Assembly (NCBI GenBank): GCA_034509735.1
Contig: JACGWO010000013.1
Span: 13,412,136 to 13,476,135 of the forward strand
Reading direction: 5' to 3'
Origin: Sesamum alatum
Taxonomy: Eukaryota; Streptophyta; Magnoliopsida; Lamiales; Pedaliaceae
DNA length: 64,000 bases
A program made the position numbers and the translations under genes. Shown one piece after another: positions 1 through 9,972 of this stretch. The notes under the pieces were generated by a model. The model was not told the origin of the DNA. It saw only the letters and a list, made by a program, of their open reading frames with translations, and ran no database searches. Within the stretch, counting starts at the first letter, position 1; each line of letters begins with the position of its first letter.

Positions 1-202
1 TTTGATTGATTTAATATACATCTATGCCCTATGTGTTTAAATATATGTTTCCAATATTTACACATTCTACATCGAACGTCCGGTTGAGCACCCAAGGGTA
101 CGCCCCTTGGGATTCATTTATTTAAATTAGATTTAAATTTATGCACTTTTTCTAGCTTTCTCGCTTCCGCTCGCGCTCCCGGGCGGATCCGCTTGTCCTT
201 CA
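1..202 (+). mobile_element. 3' end of a family B copia LTR (plus orientation), partial
   Basis: The sequence matches the terminal part of the two B1 LTRs (40350-40553 and 48150-48351), including the block gcggatccgcttgtccttca that ends the LTR at base 202. The next base continues the minus-strand reverse transcriptase of B0 (tctcttcctctacg), so this LTR was inserted into B0. Whether it is a solo LTR or the 3' LTR of a full element cannot be told, because the rest lies left of the window. Confidence 0.85.
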
Positions 203-699
203 TCTCTTCCTCTACGAAACCATCGAGGAAGGCTGTCTTCACGTCCATCTGCCATTATTTCATTGTCATACCATGCAGCTATGGCAAGCAGTATCCGAAT
301 GGACTTGGCCATTGCTACGGGCATGTAGGTTTCCTCAAAATCGACTCTGGGGCGCTGAGTGTAACCTTTCACCACAAGCCTGGCTTTGAAGGTTGTAACC
401 TTCCCGTCAACTCCAAGCTTACGTTTGTAGACCCATTTACACCCTACGGGTTTTATCCCTTTGGGTGGGTCTACTAGGGTCCAAACCGCATTTGTACCCA
501 TCGAGTCCATCTCGGATTTCATGGCCTCAAGCCACTTTTCCGAATCGATATTCGACATTGCTTCTCCGTATGTCTTTGGATCATTATCCAACTGACCGGT
601 CAGGCTCAGAAATCCATACCTATCAGGTACATGAGATACTCTGGTCGACCTACGGAGGACTGGAACAATATCAGTGGGAACTACTGGCTCAGATGTCAC
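203..699 (-). pseudogene. B0 reverse transcriptase N-terminal fragment
   Basis: Reads as the linker and start of copia RT (WLEAMKSEMDSMGTNAVWTL, CKWVYKRKLGVDG, FKARLVVKGYTQRP). It is cut at 203 by the family B LTR, within the codons for VEEEIYMDQP in the other copies, so the YVDD palm motif and RNase H are not in this window. Confidence 0.87.
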
Positions 700-1561
700 T
701 GTCGCCTCATGGGGTACCTCACTTGATTCCTCAAGGATGACCTCATCGCGTCGACTATCCGATGGAAACCCTTTTCCAAGAACACTGCGTTTAGCGCGAC
801 AAAAACCTTTTTCTCGGAGGGATCATAGAAATAATACCCCGCAGTTTCTTTTGGATAGCCGATGAACCTGCATAAACTAGACCTTGAGTCCAGTTTATCT
901 CCCACTAATCTCTTGACATATGCGGGGCAACCCTACACTTTCAAGTATTTGTAGGAGGCAGGCTTGTCATGCCATATCTCATATGGCGTCTGGGATACCT
1001 TTTTAGATGGCGCCAAGTTCAAAACTTTGGCCGCCGTCTCAAGAGCGTATCCCCAGAAGGAAAGGGGGAGTTCGGTAAAACTCATCATGGATCGGACCAT
1101 GTCCAACAATGTCCAATTCCTCCTTTCAAACACACCATTAAGCTATGGTGTTCCAGGAGGGCTCCACTGAGAGAGAACCCCATTCTCTTTTAGATAATCA
1201 GTAAACTCTCCACTTAAATACTCTCCACCTCGTCCGACCGAAGGGCTTTGATCTTTCGACTGTTTGGTTCTCTACTTCAAGTCTTTTTCCTTAAACCTTC
1301 CAAAGGCTTCAGACTTGTACCTCATCATGTAAACATAACCATGCCGTGAGTGATCATCGATAAAGGTCATGAAGTACAAGTACCCACTTTAGCATGACTA
1401 TTTAATGGGCCACAGACATCCATATGGATCAAATCCAACAAACCACTGGCTAGCGTGCTTTGTCCAACAAAGGGTTTCTTGGTCATCTTTCCCTTCAGAA
1501 AGGATTCGCAGGTCGGTAGGTTGTCCAAATCATCTATTTCTATTGTCTTTGAGTCCACCAA
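696..1561 (-). pseudogene. B0 integrase fragments
   Basis: Three short open stretches in different frames (1367-1561, 933-1133, 696-905) together cover the gag-pre-integrase/HHCC region (PTCESFLKGKM, second zinc Cys replaced by Phe), the end of the catalytic core (FERRNWTLLDMVRSMM) and the integrase C-terminus (CRFIGYPKETAGYYFYDP). The segment with the central catalytic Asp is frameshifted. Integrase would insert the cDNA into chromosomal DNA. Confidence 0.83.
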
Positions 1562-1728
1562 CCTTCTGATCCTATCTTTAGAGATATGACCTAACCTCGC
1601 ATGCCATATCTGTGCGTTATTATGATCATCGCATTTTCGTTTTGCGTTCTGCTGTCATAATCCAATTAGACTGTTGAAGTATATACAGACCGTTCACCAA
1701 TGTACCAAGTAGATGAGAAATACCATCT

Positions 1729-2121
1729 TTAATAATGAAAAAAATCGTTTTTATTGATGGTAAATTCATATCCCTCCTTATCAAGGACCGGGATGGAAAC
1801 AATGTTTTTAATCATGCTAGGTACATAGAAACAGTCGTTCAGTATAATCCTAACATGACTACTAATGGCTAACTCTAGTGATCCTACGGCCTCCGCAGCA
1901 ACGGCCTTGCCATCGCCTAGCCTTAGGATCATCTCATCCTTGGTTAGCCTTCTGCTTCTTTGCAGTGCCTGCAAATCATTGCAGATGTGAGCACCACACC
2001 CGGTATCCAATACCCATGAAGCAGAATTAGTAATCATATTTACTTCAACCACAAACATACCTGGGTTGGAGAGGAGTTGTGGGCACTCCCTCTTCCAATG
2101 CCCTTTCCCTTGGCAATGCAT
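1729..2121 (-). pseudogene. B0 zinc knuckle and aspartic protease fragment
   Basis: 130 codons. It opens inside a CX2CX4HX4C knuckle (MHCQGKGHWKREC; the first Cys is just upstream) and continues into the protease with the active-site motif SASWVLDTGCGAH. This protease releases Gag, integrase and RT from the polyprotein. The frame is lost near a poly-A run at about 1735-1745, before the integrase zinc-binding region. Confidence 0.88.
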
Positions 2122-2567
2122 GCAGACATCATTTGCCTTGGACCACTGAGTACCATGGGCCTTCCCTTTTCCTTTGCTCGGTCAAATCGGAGCAACAGGA
2201 CGCTCGGAGCGCGAGCAGGGGCCGCAACCGTCTTCCCTTTGCCCTTCTTCCTCTTCCAGCGTCCGACCCTTTTGCCATTCACCTTGGACGTCGAAGCCTC
2301 TCCTATCAATACCGCCGGCGCCGACTTGTAGGTTGTTGCCTTGTATTGGACCAGCATGTTGATCAACTCATGAATAGACTTCTCAAATCCATTCATGTTG
2401 TAGTTTACAACAAACGGGTCATAGGATGGAGGAAGCGACTGGAGGATCACGTCAATGTACGTGTCATTGTTAAGCCCAGCTTTAAGGTCCTCGAGTTTCT
2501 CCACTAGGGAGAGCATCTTGACCCCATGACTTTTGTACAAATGCTCCTCAGCAAGCTTTGGTGCCAA
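2040..2567 (-). pseudogene. B0 Gag fragment (UBN2-like)
   Basis: Open stretch of 175 codons. The first 100 or so read as copia Gag (KLEDLKAGLNNDTYIDVIL, then INMLVQYKATT) followed by a Lys/Arg-rich basic stretch. Towards the end the frame is shifted, and the CCHC knuckle continues in another frame at 2121. The apparent Met start is internal and not the real initiator. Gag would form the virus-like particle and bind element RNA. Confidence 0.85.
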
Positions 2568-2599
2568 AGAAATACTTTTTGTGGCGGCATATCTAATAT

Positions 2600-2604
2600 G
2601 CCTA
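2600..2604. repeat. Left target site duplication of C1 (GCCTA)
   Basis: GCCTA precedes the first LTR base and is repeated at 12172-12176 after the last LTR base. Removing C1 and one copy restores the gag reading of B0 (compare the B1 gag near 42570-42585). Confidence 0.92.
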
Positions 2605-3235
2605 TGAAAGAATCGGTACGGCCCGGGAACGCGGCAGAAGCGTAAAAATAAAAGAAATTTAAAACAATTTCAAAGGGGTGTTCCCTTTGAATTCCCGGGC
2701 GTTCGGTGTATTCAAAAGCATAATAACATACATAAAAATATGCTTGAACATGTGGCTAGAGGAGGAAACAAAAAGGTACAATAATTTAAATAGAAACATA
2801 CCTTTTTGGTTTCACATGTACAACGGCAACAAGCTTTGATTCTCTTTTCGTTCCTTTTCCATTCACCTTAGGATTCAAATTAGAACCCCTCTAATTTGTC
2901 CACACCACAGCAATGGAAGTAAATCTAGATCTACTGCTAGGTAGAAGCTAGATCAAGGAAGAAACGAAAAACGTATTACACTATTGATTAGTGTATACGT
3001 ATTTCTCATGTTCTCATTTTGAATCCAATTCAAAAGAGAACTCAAAAGAAGGAGAAAAGGCTGGAAATTTTCGTGGCTTGTGTGCTAGGGAGTGCAAGTT
3101 AGGAAGATGAAAAGTGTATACATGTGTTGTGTAGTTGTAGGTAGTTTCCAAAACCACCTACACTCTAATGCACAACTTATGCTCAACCTCCAACAATATT
3201 AGCACAATATGTGGACCACCTAGCCATCATGGCAA

Positions 3236-3323
3236 GCCACATGATTGCTTACATGGAGCCACATGATTGCTTACATGGAGCCACATCATTGCTTACATGG
3301 AGCCACATCATTGCTTACATGGA
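3236..3323. repeat. 22-bp tandem repeat, 4 copies, in C1 left LTR
   Basis: Unit gccacat(g/c)attgcttacatgga, four perfect or single-substitution copies head to tail. The homologous position in the right LTR has two copies (10612-10655), so copy number changed after or during the last transposition. Confidence 0.95.
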
Positions 3324-3588
3324 GGACTTTCAACTCCTCTTAAACTTGTATCAAACCTTTGAGCTTTGATTTCAAGTCATGGACCGGTTTTGACCGGTCT
3401 TGATTTAATCAAATTAAATCAAGTGATCCATGGGTTTTAAATTAATCCAATTAATTTTAAACCTTATTGAAATCCAAAAGTTCATTTAATCCAATTAAAT
3501 AAACATAAGCTCAAACACTAATTAATTGATCCAATCAATTAATTAAACGAAACCCAATAAATTAATCCAATTAATTTAAAGGTATTGA

Positions 3589-3626
3589 GCCCAAAATTAA
3601 TTAATCCAATTAATTAATTCTTGGGC
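3589..3626. repeat. AT-rich inverted repeat in C1 left LTR
   Basis: Near-perfect palindrome: arm gcccaaaattaattaat facing attaattaattcttgggc across a very short centre. The same structure is at 10910-10947 in the other LTR. It sits within an array of AATCCAATTAA-like motifs. Confidence 0.8.
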
Positions 3627-4170
3627 CATCCATCCAATGAATTTTTTCAATAAATGATCCCATCATTTATATTCTCCTTGAATTAATTTAATCCAGTTAA
3701 ATTAATTCACTTCTTCCAGAATTAATTCCAAATTAATTCCACTACTTCCATAGTGATTTGTGTGTGACTCTTTAGGTTCACCCTCAGCTAGACTTGGGCT
3801 TGTGTCCAACACAATTGATTAATTAAATTCAATTTAATTAATTATTTCTGATGAACCATTAATCAGAAATGCCCGTTACCATGGGTGGCCGTCTAGCAAC
3901 GGTCCATGGCACTAGAGACTAGGTGAATGTTGGCGTGAACATTTAGGCTCCGAATTCCATACAGGTACAGTCCTTTGTCAACCATCTCCCGGCCTTAGTC
4001 TAGGGCATGGAATTGGGTGTCGATTCCCATCCTGGACTAGGCAACTATGCTACAAACTCGAGACGCGTTTACTCTATTGATCGACCTAGGGAACCATTCC
4101 CTACTCGACCAATCGCTACGGCCGTAGACTTAATGAGTCGAAACCATCTCAGAGCGCATAGAAGACATAG

Positions 4171-4187
4171 CTGTCAAATACTGACAG
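4171..4187. repeat. Conserved CTGTCA/TGACAG hairpin in LTR U3
   Basis: Perfect 6-bp inverted repeat with a 5-nt loop. The stem recurs in LTRs of families A, B and C with different loops (for example 13661-13681, 39009-39025, 54211-54230). Confidence 0.75.
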
Positions 4188-4849
4188 GGGACAGATTCTA
4201 TCTTGGAATCCACCGTCCTCACTACATACTCCGACTGCCCTGGACAAGGCTTATAATGACCATATCAAAGACATGGTCACCTCTCGCCAAATCCAAGATA
4301 CAACCTTCATATGCAAGCGACTGCCATGATTCCTGAAGTCCGAGGACTAATCCCGTACTATCGGAACCGAGAATTCCAGTCATACCGACCAAGCCTACTT
4401 GGCTTCCATATGACGATTCTCGTGAGTCAGTTCAGTCAGTCGACTACTTTGCCAACTAACCCACTAAAATTGCATTGACGACCCACGTCTGGCACCGATG
4501 AAACTCGGCACTCACCCAAGAATGCAATACTTAGTGCAAGTCTCTATAGGACACTCGAGGCCCAGTCTCGAGGTCCTCGACTTGGAACGTTTCAGACCGA
4601 CCCTCAAGGAGTTGGTTTCATAGCCGCCAACCTATGCGCAGCTCAACTCAATGGGTTTTACCAATCGGTCTGTGGGCATTTGTCGTGACATTGAAACACC
4701 ATTCAAATGTAAGTAGTAAGCACAACAAACACATTTTGCCAATGATGAATACTTACTTTATCCATCAGTATAATATTACTTTGATAAAGATCGACGAATA
4801 GTTTCCAGAACAACCAATCCAATTGACTTTCTGGTCACTTATTTTAACA

Positions 4850-4861
4850 ATCTCCCAGTTG
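4850..4861 (-). promoter_or_regulatory. C1 polypurine tract
   Basis: In element sense, caactgggagat directly abuts the 3' LTR. It would be the primer for plus-strand DNA synthesis. It is the same position and near-same sequence as in A1, A2 and A3. Confidence 0.8.
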
Positions 4862-7800
4862 ACCACAAAGCCAATTACCCATGTTGCTCAAAGCCTTCTG
4901 AGCATGAGCAATCTACGATACCGGCTCGGTCTCGTGGGTCTACTATATTTCTCTGCCGAAGTGACACGGTCCAACCGTGTCAGCGCTTCCTACCATTGCT
5001 GCCTGCAAATGGTGGTTGTCTAAGAATTTTCCGTGGATCTGTGATGAGATCTCGAGCCCAAAAGCTTTTGCCAAAGCCTAGTTGTTGGCCTCCAAGGCAA
5101 CTACTGGCTCGGCCGTGCTAGGCACCACATCCATCCTATGGATGCGGTTTTCAATCCAAACCACTTTCCAGAAACGACTTCCAAAGTCGCCATACATTCG
5201 ACTTTCATAATGACATGTCATGGTATCCTGCTTGAAACCTTTCCAAGCTACCACACTCACCATTAAGTCCAAATGTATATACATATTGAGACTAAACATT
5301 ATTCACATGATTCTGGAAGCTAGTATCGCTATAGCCTTCTAGAATCAACCCTCCACAAAATGTGCATCAAGAACACTTCTTTAATCCTTATTCAGGTATT
5401 AAAGATATTCTCAACAGTTGTCTACTGCCTTCTCGGCACAAGCCCAATAACCATTTTTATGCACAAAGCATACACAACATCAGGCCCAATGCACGAACAA
5501 CATTCATGCTGCCTAAAGCAAAGACGTAGGGGATGTCAAACATCTAAGCTTTCTCATCAGTCTAGCGTGACTGATTCTTGAACAGCTTAACCCTGTATAA
5601 AGGAATCCAATTCCTATCATGGAGAATTGCGTGAACAACGCTCGTGTTTTAATGTTTTCTAACATCTTAAATTCATTCCAAATGAATAATACGTTACACA
5701 CTAAATACTTGGAACAAAACTATCCTCCCACTGACCTTAAAGCCTGTTACTGATCGATTCATACTCCGTATGAACTCGTCAAAACGAATATTCCAGTTAT
5801 ACAAAATTTCAAACCCAGTTTGAATTTTCATGATGGATCCAATAGCTCTAAGCCATTGATCCAAACCCGATGTCCAACATCGCTTCTCCTTGTATCTTTT
5901 AGATGATAATCCAATTGACCGAACAGGCCTAGAAACCTTTACCTCTCAAGTAACTAAAGTATTCTGGTTCTCCCTAGGAGGACTGGAATATAGTCAGTGG
6001 AATAATATATATACAAATGATGTTTGCATTATTCTGCATTAAATCTGCACAAATCAGACACCTAGTCTAATTTGTCTCCCACTAGTCCCTTGACATATGC
6101 GGGACCATCCAATGTACTCAAGAACTTTGTAGGATGCAGGCTTGCCAAACCATATCCTATATGGCAACTAGATCATGACTATTAGAAAATGCCATGTTTC
6201 TCAACCTGGCAACCTTTCAAGCCCATGTCTAGAAGGTTTAAGGTAATCCAGTGAAACCCCGATCGAACCAAGTCTAACAAGGTTCGATTTCTCCCTTATC
6301 AGAGACTGTTCAACCATGGTCCTTACAGGAAGAATTCCACTGAGTGAGAATTCCATTCTCATTTGGATATTCAAGAACTCCTACTAAATACACGCCCCTT
6401 CGATCTAATCGAGAGGTTTAATTTTGCAATCAACTTGGTTCACCACTCCAAGTCTAATTCCCCGAACCTATCCAAGGTCCTTAGACTTGTGAACCCTCTT
6501 CTGGTGCTGTGTACTCAGTAACCTACGAATGTCTAAATGGATCCAATCCGATAGACTTTTGGCAAGCCCACTTTGTCCAACAAAGAAGCCTTACAGTCTT
6601 TCCATCTCGGAGAGGACTTGTAAGCTAGTCGACTCAAATTGTCTATCGCTAGACTCTTTGAATCTTCCAACTTCCTCGTCCTTAAGTAAAGAAAAAAACC
6701 ATCCTAGCTTATGGATGCCAAATTCGTAAGTTTATCTTGATTATCCATTTTAATCATTTGATTTGAGTACTCATAATCCAATTATGGGATAATGTTTAAG
6801 GATAATTATGTATCCCACCTAGCAGACAAGAATAGTCATTCTTTGTCAAATAAAGTAATTTTATTGATCAAACGTATGTAATTAAAATCTGTCCAACAGT
6901 ATATAAAACATACTTCGATCATGCTAGGTTACATATTTCCTTTCAAACTCTATCCTAACATGATCACTGCTATGCTATGCCTAACTAGTCCCTAGTCTTT
7001 GCAGCAATGGCCCTGCCATTGCTAAGCCTTAGGACCTGTCTAGGCTTTCTACTCATAACCATCTGTAAACCATTCGCAGATTATGATTAACTGGTATCCA
7101 ATACCAAAGAGTAGAACAATAATCATGTTGGTACTCAATTCAAATGTACCTTCGTTTGAGAGGAGCTTGGGACACTCCCTCTTCCAATGTCCCTTTTTGC
7201 GGCAGTTAATGTACACATCGTTGGGAATCTATGACTTTGACTGTCGAACCCTCTTCCTCTATCCTTTACCTCCGCCCAGCGGTGTAACAGGATCACTCGA
7301 AGTGCTAGCAGCGGCTGATGTTGTCTTAGCTTTCTTCCTCTTCAAGCGTCCGATACCCTTGCCTTTCGCTTTTGAGGTCAAAGACTCTCCCACTAGTACC
7401 GTCGGTGCAGATTTTTCAATCATTGCCTCGTACCGGACCAACATATTTATCAAGTCGACAATAAATTGGTCGAAGGAGGTCGAAAGAGATAGAAGGATCA
7501 CATCAATGTACGTCTCTTTTTTAAGATTAGCTTGGAGGTCTTTGAGCTTCTCCACAAGGGATAGCATCATCACTCCATGCTCTTGTGCAGACGACCCTTC
7601 TGTCATCTTAGCTCCGAAGAATACCTTCGTTGCAACGTATCTAACTTGCTGGTCCGAGACCGCATAGATATCTTGCAAATGAAGCATAATCGAGCCAACA
7701 TCATCTAGCCTATCGTACTGCTACTGGATCTCGTTAGTCATCGAGGCCAGTACGATGCTGCGGACCTACCGATGGTCAACATGCATATTCTCAAACGCCA

Positions 7801-7972
7801 AGCGTTCTTGAGACATTAACCCATCCGGCAACGCCTGAGGAAGATCCTTATTCAGAATGTAAGTCTGGTTCTCGAAATCTAAGACTATCTTAAGATTTCA
7901 CAGCTAGTCGTTGTAGTTTGTTCCATTAAAAATATTAGCCTCTAGTATTGGCGTTAGTGGATTCTTAGACAT
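4862..7972 (-). pseudogene. C1 degenerate copia Gag-Pol
   Basis: Gag begins at an ATG at 7972 matching the MSKNPL start of the other families. Readable parts are Gag (7259-7687, KLKDLQANLKKETYIDVILL), then protease, integrase and RNase H recognised only by nucleotide similarity. The reverse transcriptase is gutted: sequence equivalent to the YVDD-upstream region (about 5740-5810) runs almost directly into the RT N-terminal linker (about 5830-5890), so the catalytic fingers are missing. The 3' stop equivalent is also lost. About 3.1 kb is left of an expected 4.05 kb. Confidence 0.82.
7259..7687 (-). pseudogene. C1 Gag fragment
   Basis: 142-codon open stretch matching the middle of Gag (YAVSDQQVRYVATKVFFGAKM, then VEKLKDLQANLKKETYIDVI, then a basic KAKGKGIGRLKRKKAK). 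Relative to other copies it lacks about 10 residues near FDQFIVDLINM. It ends before the knuckle. Confidence 0.8.
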
Positions 7973-8339
7973 ATACATTCAAAATGTAAACAGAAAAAAC
8001 ATTAAGTAGATTATAGTAATATTATGTTCAAGTTAAGACTTGGTCTTTAGTCATTAACCCTCCCACTATTTTTGCGAAAGCCCATCACTCTCAAATGAGG
8101 TTTCGGGAAACCATTTCCTAGTGGGCTTGAGGTCCACAAACGCAATTCTCCATGCCCCGCTTTTACGATTCACACGGAAAAAAGGCTTTGTGGGAGGTAA
8201 CCTATACCATTCTCATCCAATGAGATCCCCAAGTTATTTTGCCTCGCCTCTTCACATGATCCCGAGGACTCCAAGCGAATCATATTACTCAGCGTTAGGC
8301 CTGACCCATCAACCAAATGAATATCTCAACTATTGCCCC

Positions 8340-8434
8340 CCACGACTCGTGAGACAGGGAAATAGGAGCATATTCCTTTGTGCATAACAATAGCGCAACT
8401 TTCTTCCATTCCAAACGTGCCACGACTCGTGAGA
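8340..8434. promoter_or_regulatory. Duplicated CCACGACTCGTGAGA motif pair in C1 leader
   Basis: Identical 15-mers at 8340-8354 and 8420-8434, 80 nt apart; each contains the 11-base palindrome CACGACTCGTG. The pair recurs in every leader of the window at 79-82 nt spacing. It is a candidate RNA dimerisation or packaging element (inference). Confidence 0.7.
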
Positions 8435-9540
8435 CCACGAATGGGTGAAAGTAGCTTCCTCACTACATTGCTATGGACGGAAGGCTTGGATTTAAATCAA
8501 ACCATTTGACTTTTTAATCCATTAATGGGCCTAATATTTACTTGGACCATCCAAGTGAGAGTTAAGTTTATTAGTGACCGAGACCTCATCATTAAGAAAG
8601 TTTTGCATGTTCCAGTTTTAACATTGAATATAAAGGATGCATTCAAAACACATCATACATCAAATATTAAAACATACACCACATGCAAAATAAGCCTAGC
8701 ACGCCCCTGTTGGATGATCACAAGCCCAATCCTATGTGATCCACTGAGCCCGCAGTGGATCTGTGCTCAATCTAGGGTGGCCTACACTATTACAAAATTA
8801 TAACCCATTATCATTCTAATGGGCCTTGTAACGCCTCTTCATTCTTTGGACTCTCCATCGTGGGCTCCGTCCAACGGGCCTCTTCTTGGGCCTCCATCAC
8901 CATGGAAATGCTTCCTTACAATTTATTTACAAAAAAATAAATCCTCACCAAACCTAACTACACTCATTACAACTTAAATAAGAAACCCCAATCAGAAGTT
9001 GGGGGAGTACAAAAGGAGGAAGAAAGCAAGCCTTATTATTTCAAGGCTAAACACGAGAGAGAGAAAGAGAATAATAAAACAAAGAGGCACGCAGGCCTCA
9101 CCCAACAAAAATTAAACCATACATAAGGGCCATGGCTTTGTGATCATCCCCATTGTTTATCCAATAAACATTTAATACACATTTATATCAAATATAAATA
9201 TGCCCATTAAATAAATACATCCAATGCATTTTATAAAAATGATATCCAATATCATAAATAACAACATAATTATATGCAGAAATATATATATTAATAATGC
9301 AATTAAAAATGGATATCAAGTATCATACATCCAATGTACCAAAAAATTTTTTTTTTTTTTTTTTGTTTGGAAACGATTTCCAAATTAATATATGGCACAA
9401 TTAAATTTTAGAAAAATCCAATTTAACTAAAATTAAAATTAGCCAAAATTAATCATTTCAGAAAATATGCAGAAATGTGGAAAATCCAATTTTCCGGGTA
9501 AAAATAGCAAAAAACGGCCCAGCCGTTCGAAACCAGCCGG

Positions 9541-9712
9541 CCGGCAGCACTACCGGCCGCGCGCGCGCGCGCACAGGCCCCCTTGCCTGCGCGCCGCGCG
9601 CGCCCCGCGCGCAGCGCCAGCACGCGCACGGCGCGCGCGCCCTACAGCGCTGTGCGGGCGCGGGCGCGCGCTGGCACTGTGCGGCCGACAGCTGCTGCCG
9701 GCTGCACTGTTT
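9541..9712. repeat. GC-rich CpG-dense tract in C1 leader
   Basis: About 170 bp, largely G+C, with alternating gcgcgcgc runs, set between AT-rich DNA and flanked by a long T run at 9721-9735. It is open in several frames only because stop codons are rare in GC-rich DNA. Equivalent tracts occur in A1, A2, A3 and B1. Confidence 0.85.
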
Positions 9713-9950
9713 TGAACCCAATTTTTTTTTTTTTTAAATATCTGCATTAAAACTGAAACTAAAACATGCATTTACAGAAAATACAATTTTCAAAAAAATG
9801 CATGGATATCCATAATTCAAAGCAAAATTAACACATATTCTTCTGAACACATAATCATGATTAAAACCGTAAAACATGCTTTCCAAAAGAAAATTAAATA
9901 TGTTGAACATGCTCTTCACATAAAAACATGTTATTCCTAAAGCCACAACA

Positions 9951-9971
9951 CCGAACCGGGCTCTGATACCA
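9951..9971 (-). promoter_or_regulatory. C1 primer binding site (initiator tRNA-Met)
   Basis: In element sense TGGTATCAGAGC followed by CCGGTTCGG, one base from the LTR end. The first 12 bases match the complement of the plant initiator tRNA-Met 3' end. It primes minus-strand synthesis. Confidence 0.9.
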
Positions 9972-9972
9972 C

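Larger units (their letters stand above)
203..2604 (-). pseudogene. B0 copia Gag-Pol remnant (gag C-terminus to reverse transcriptase start)
   Basis: Decayed polyprotein of an old family B element on the minus strand. Sense order from right to left: Gag C-terminal part, CCHC zinc knuckle, protease, integrase, then the N-terminal third of reverse transcriptase, where it is cut at base 203 by a family B LTR. It is the same protein as in B1 (42251-46107). Pieces lie in different frames, so there are several frameshifts and it cannot be translated as one protein. The right end is interrupted by C1 at 2605; gag resumes at 12177 and again at 22549. Confidence 0.9.
2605..4849 (-). repeat. C1 left LTR (3' LTR)
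   Basis: 2245 bp, starting TGAAAGAATCGG and ending TTTTAACA on the plus strand (TGTTAAAA...TTCTTTCA in element sense). It aligns along its length with 9973-12171. The main length difference is a 22-bp tandem repeat (four units here, two in the other LTR). AT-rich U3 blocks rich in the motif AATCCAATTAA lie at about 3400-3850. I see no convincing TATA box in the expected position. Confidence 0.93.
7973..9950 (-). other. C1 untranslated leader (about 2.0 kb)
   Basis: Between primer site and gag. In element sense it holds a poly-A run, a GC-rich tract (9541-9712), AT-rich sequence, then two copies of a 15-base palindromic motif (8420-8434 and 8340-8354) and a degraded TATA-like box near 8068. 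No protein is supported here. Confidence 0.75.

Noticed and set aside
3236..3323. CRISPR-like direct repeats
   Set aside because: Units are head to tail with no spacers, in a eukaryotic LTR; it is a simple tandem repeat.
9458..9771. Arg/Ala-rich proteins in every frame of the GC tract in C1
   Set aside because: All six frames are open because the DNA is GC rich, so this is composition and not coding evidence.
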